Shown here piece by piece: positions 63,475-64,000 of a stretch of 64,000 nucleotides of DNA; position 1 is the stretch's first letter, and every line of letters starts with the position of its first letter. The position numbers and the translations under genes were made by a program. The stretch comes from Lachnospiraceae bacterium (lineage in GTDB: Bacteria; Bacillota; Clostridia; Lachnospirales; Lachnospiraceae): positions 114,864 to 178,863 of the forward strand of contig JAIEFE010000016.1 of the NCBI GenBank assembly GCA_029067085.1, in the 5' to 3' direction. The notes beneath the pieces were generated by a model. That model had not been told where the DNA came from. It ran no database searches and saw only the letters and a program-made list of their open reading frames with translations.

Positions 63475-64000
63475 ATGATATTGCTGATTGATAATTACGA
63501 CAGTTTTTCCTATAACTTATATCAGATGATCGGGGAGATCAATCCCGATATCCGGGTGGTCCGCAACGATGAGATGACAGTGGATGAGATCAGAGCGCTT
63601 GCGCCGGAGCGGATCATACTTTCGCCGGGGCCGGGACGGCCGGAACATGCGGGGATCATCGTGGAAGCTGCAAAAACGCTGGGAAAGGAAATCCCTACGC
63701 TGGGCGTCTGTCTGGGGCATCAGGCCATCTGCGCGGCCTTTGGCGCTGTCGTAACTTATGCGAAGGAGCTTATGCACGGGAAGCAGTCGGAGATCAGTTT
63801 CGAGAGAGACTGTCCTCTGTTTGAGGGCTGCCCTGAGAAAATGCCGGTGGCTCGCTATCATTCGCTGGCGGCGGACGAGAGCACGATGCCGGACTGTCTG
63901 CGCGTGACAGCGCGCACGGCGGACGGGGAGGTGATGGCGGTGCAGCATAGAACCTACCCCATCTACGGCGTACAGTTTCATCCGGAGTCGATCATGACCC
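63475..64000 (+). CDS. trpG: Anthranilate synthase component II (3' end outside window)
   Basis: The first 175 residues of a class I glutamine amidotransferase are visible and the frame is open at the window edge. It begins MILLIDNYDSFSYNL, and has ILSPGPGRPEHAG, the catalytic Cys in LGVCLGHQAI, and the His/Glu of the triad in GVQFHPESI. It supplies ammonia to TrpE. AAGGAGG at 63462-63468 sets the start. A PabA role is possible but the trpE neighbour favours TrpG. Confidence 0.93.
   Translation, partial: MILLIDNYDSFSYNLYQMIGEINPDIRVVRNDEMTVDEIRALAPERIILSPGPGRPEHAGIIVEAAKTLGKEIPTLGVCLGHQAICAAFGAVVTYAKELMHGKQSEISFERDCPLFEGCPEKMPVARYHSLAADESTMPDCLRVTARTADGEVMAVQHRTYPIYGVQFHPESIMT

Overview
The window looks like a chromosomal segment of an anaerobic Firmicute, most likely a Lachnospiraceae member (Clostridia). 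The reasons are the gene order rho-rpmE-DUF1385-prmC-prfA, a DUF4364 protein, Csp-like intracellular subtilases, a single-chain PurL of about 1,290 residues, a T-box controlled trp operon, strong AGGAGG ribosome binding sites, and intracellular GH5/GH53 enzymes next to a MalEFG-type importer without its own ATPase. This is inferred from gene content; no rRNA or marker comparison was possible.

Layout. 1-12 kb: housekeeping genes (end of a DUF5722 protein, DUF4364, malic enzyme, rho, L31, DUF1385, prmC, prfA), then a LysM protein, a hemerythrin-CheX-receiver fusion, a membrane-anchored XRE regulator and an S1-domain protein. 12-21 kb: HAD phosphatase, an ECF sigma/ABC transporter operon on the minus strand, an isochorismatase-fold hydrolase, endonuclease III, a YeiH-type exporter, a CPBP protease and an XRE/DUF6773 pair. 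21-32.5 kb: a subtilase gene whose 3' end borders an AT-richer island carrying a RelE-like toxin-antitoxin pair and a four-gene Wadjet system (jetABCD, DUF2397/DUF2398/SMC-like/DUF2399 type). A second diverged copy of the subtilase 3' end lies at the far side of the island. jetA and jetC each carry one in-frame stop codon but are otherwise full length.

32.6-48.3 kb: a membrane protein/DUF4230 pair, then a carbohydrate region with a GH5 enzyme, LacI regulator, ECF-transporter S component plus kinase, a 612-residue protein of unrecognised family, a zinc-ribbon protein, GH53 galactanase, sugar-binding lipoprotein, two permeases, a GH13 lipoprotein and an OFA-type MFS transporter. Oligosaccharides (galactan- and alpha-glucan-derived) would be imported and cut inside the cell. 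48.4-56.7 kb: a cNMP-binding-domain protein, a large secreted subtilase with bacterial Ig-like repeats, a small lipoprotein resembling that protease's own propeptide, a hypothetical protein and a TetR regulator. 56.8-64 kb: purL, a Uma2 endonuclease-fold protein, and a T-box leader followed by trpE and the start of trpG.

The most interesting signals are the doubly interrupted Wadjet operon with its target-gene duplication, two extra copies of the prfA 3' end that differ from the gene mainly at synonymous positions, a free-standing propeptide-like lipoprotein beside its protease, and a dispersed hairpin repeat with a compensatory base-pair change between two copies. No tRNA, rRNA, CRISPR array, integrase or transposase gene was seen.
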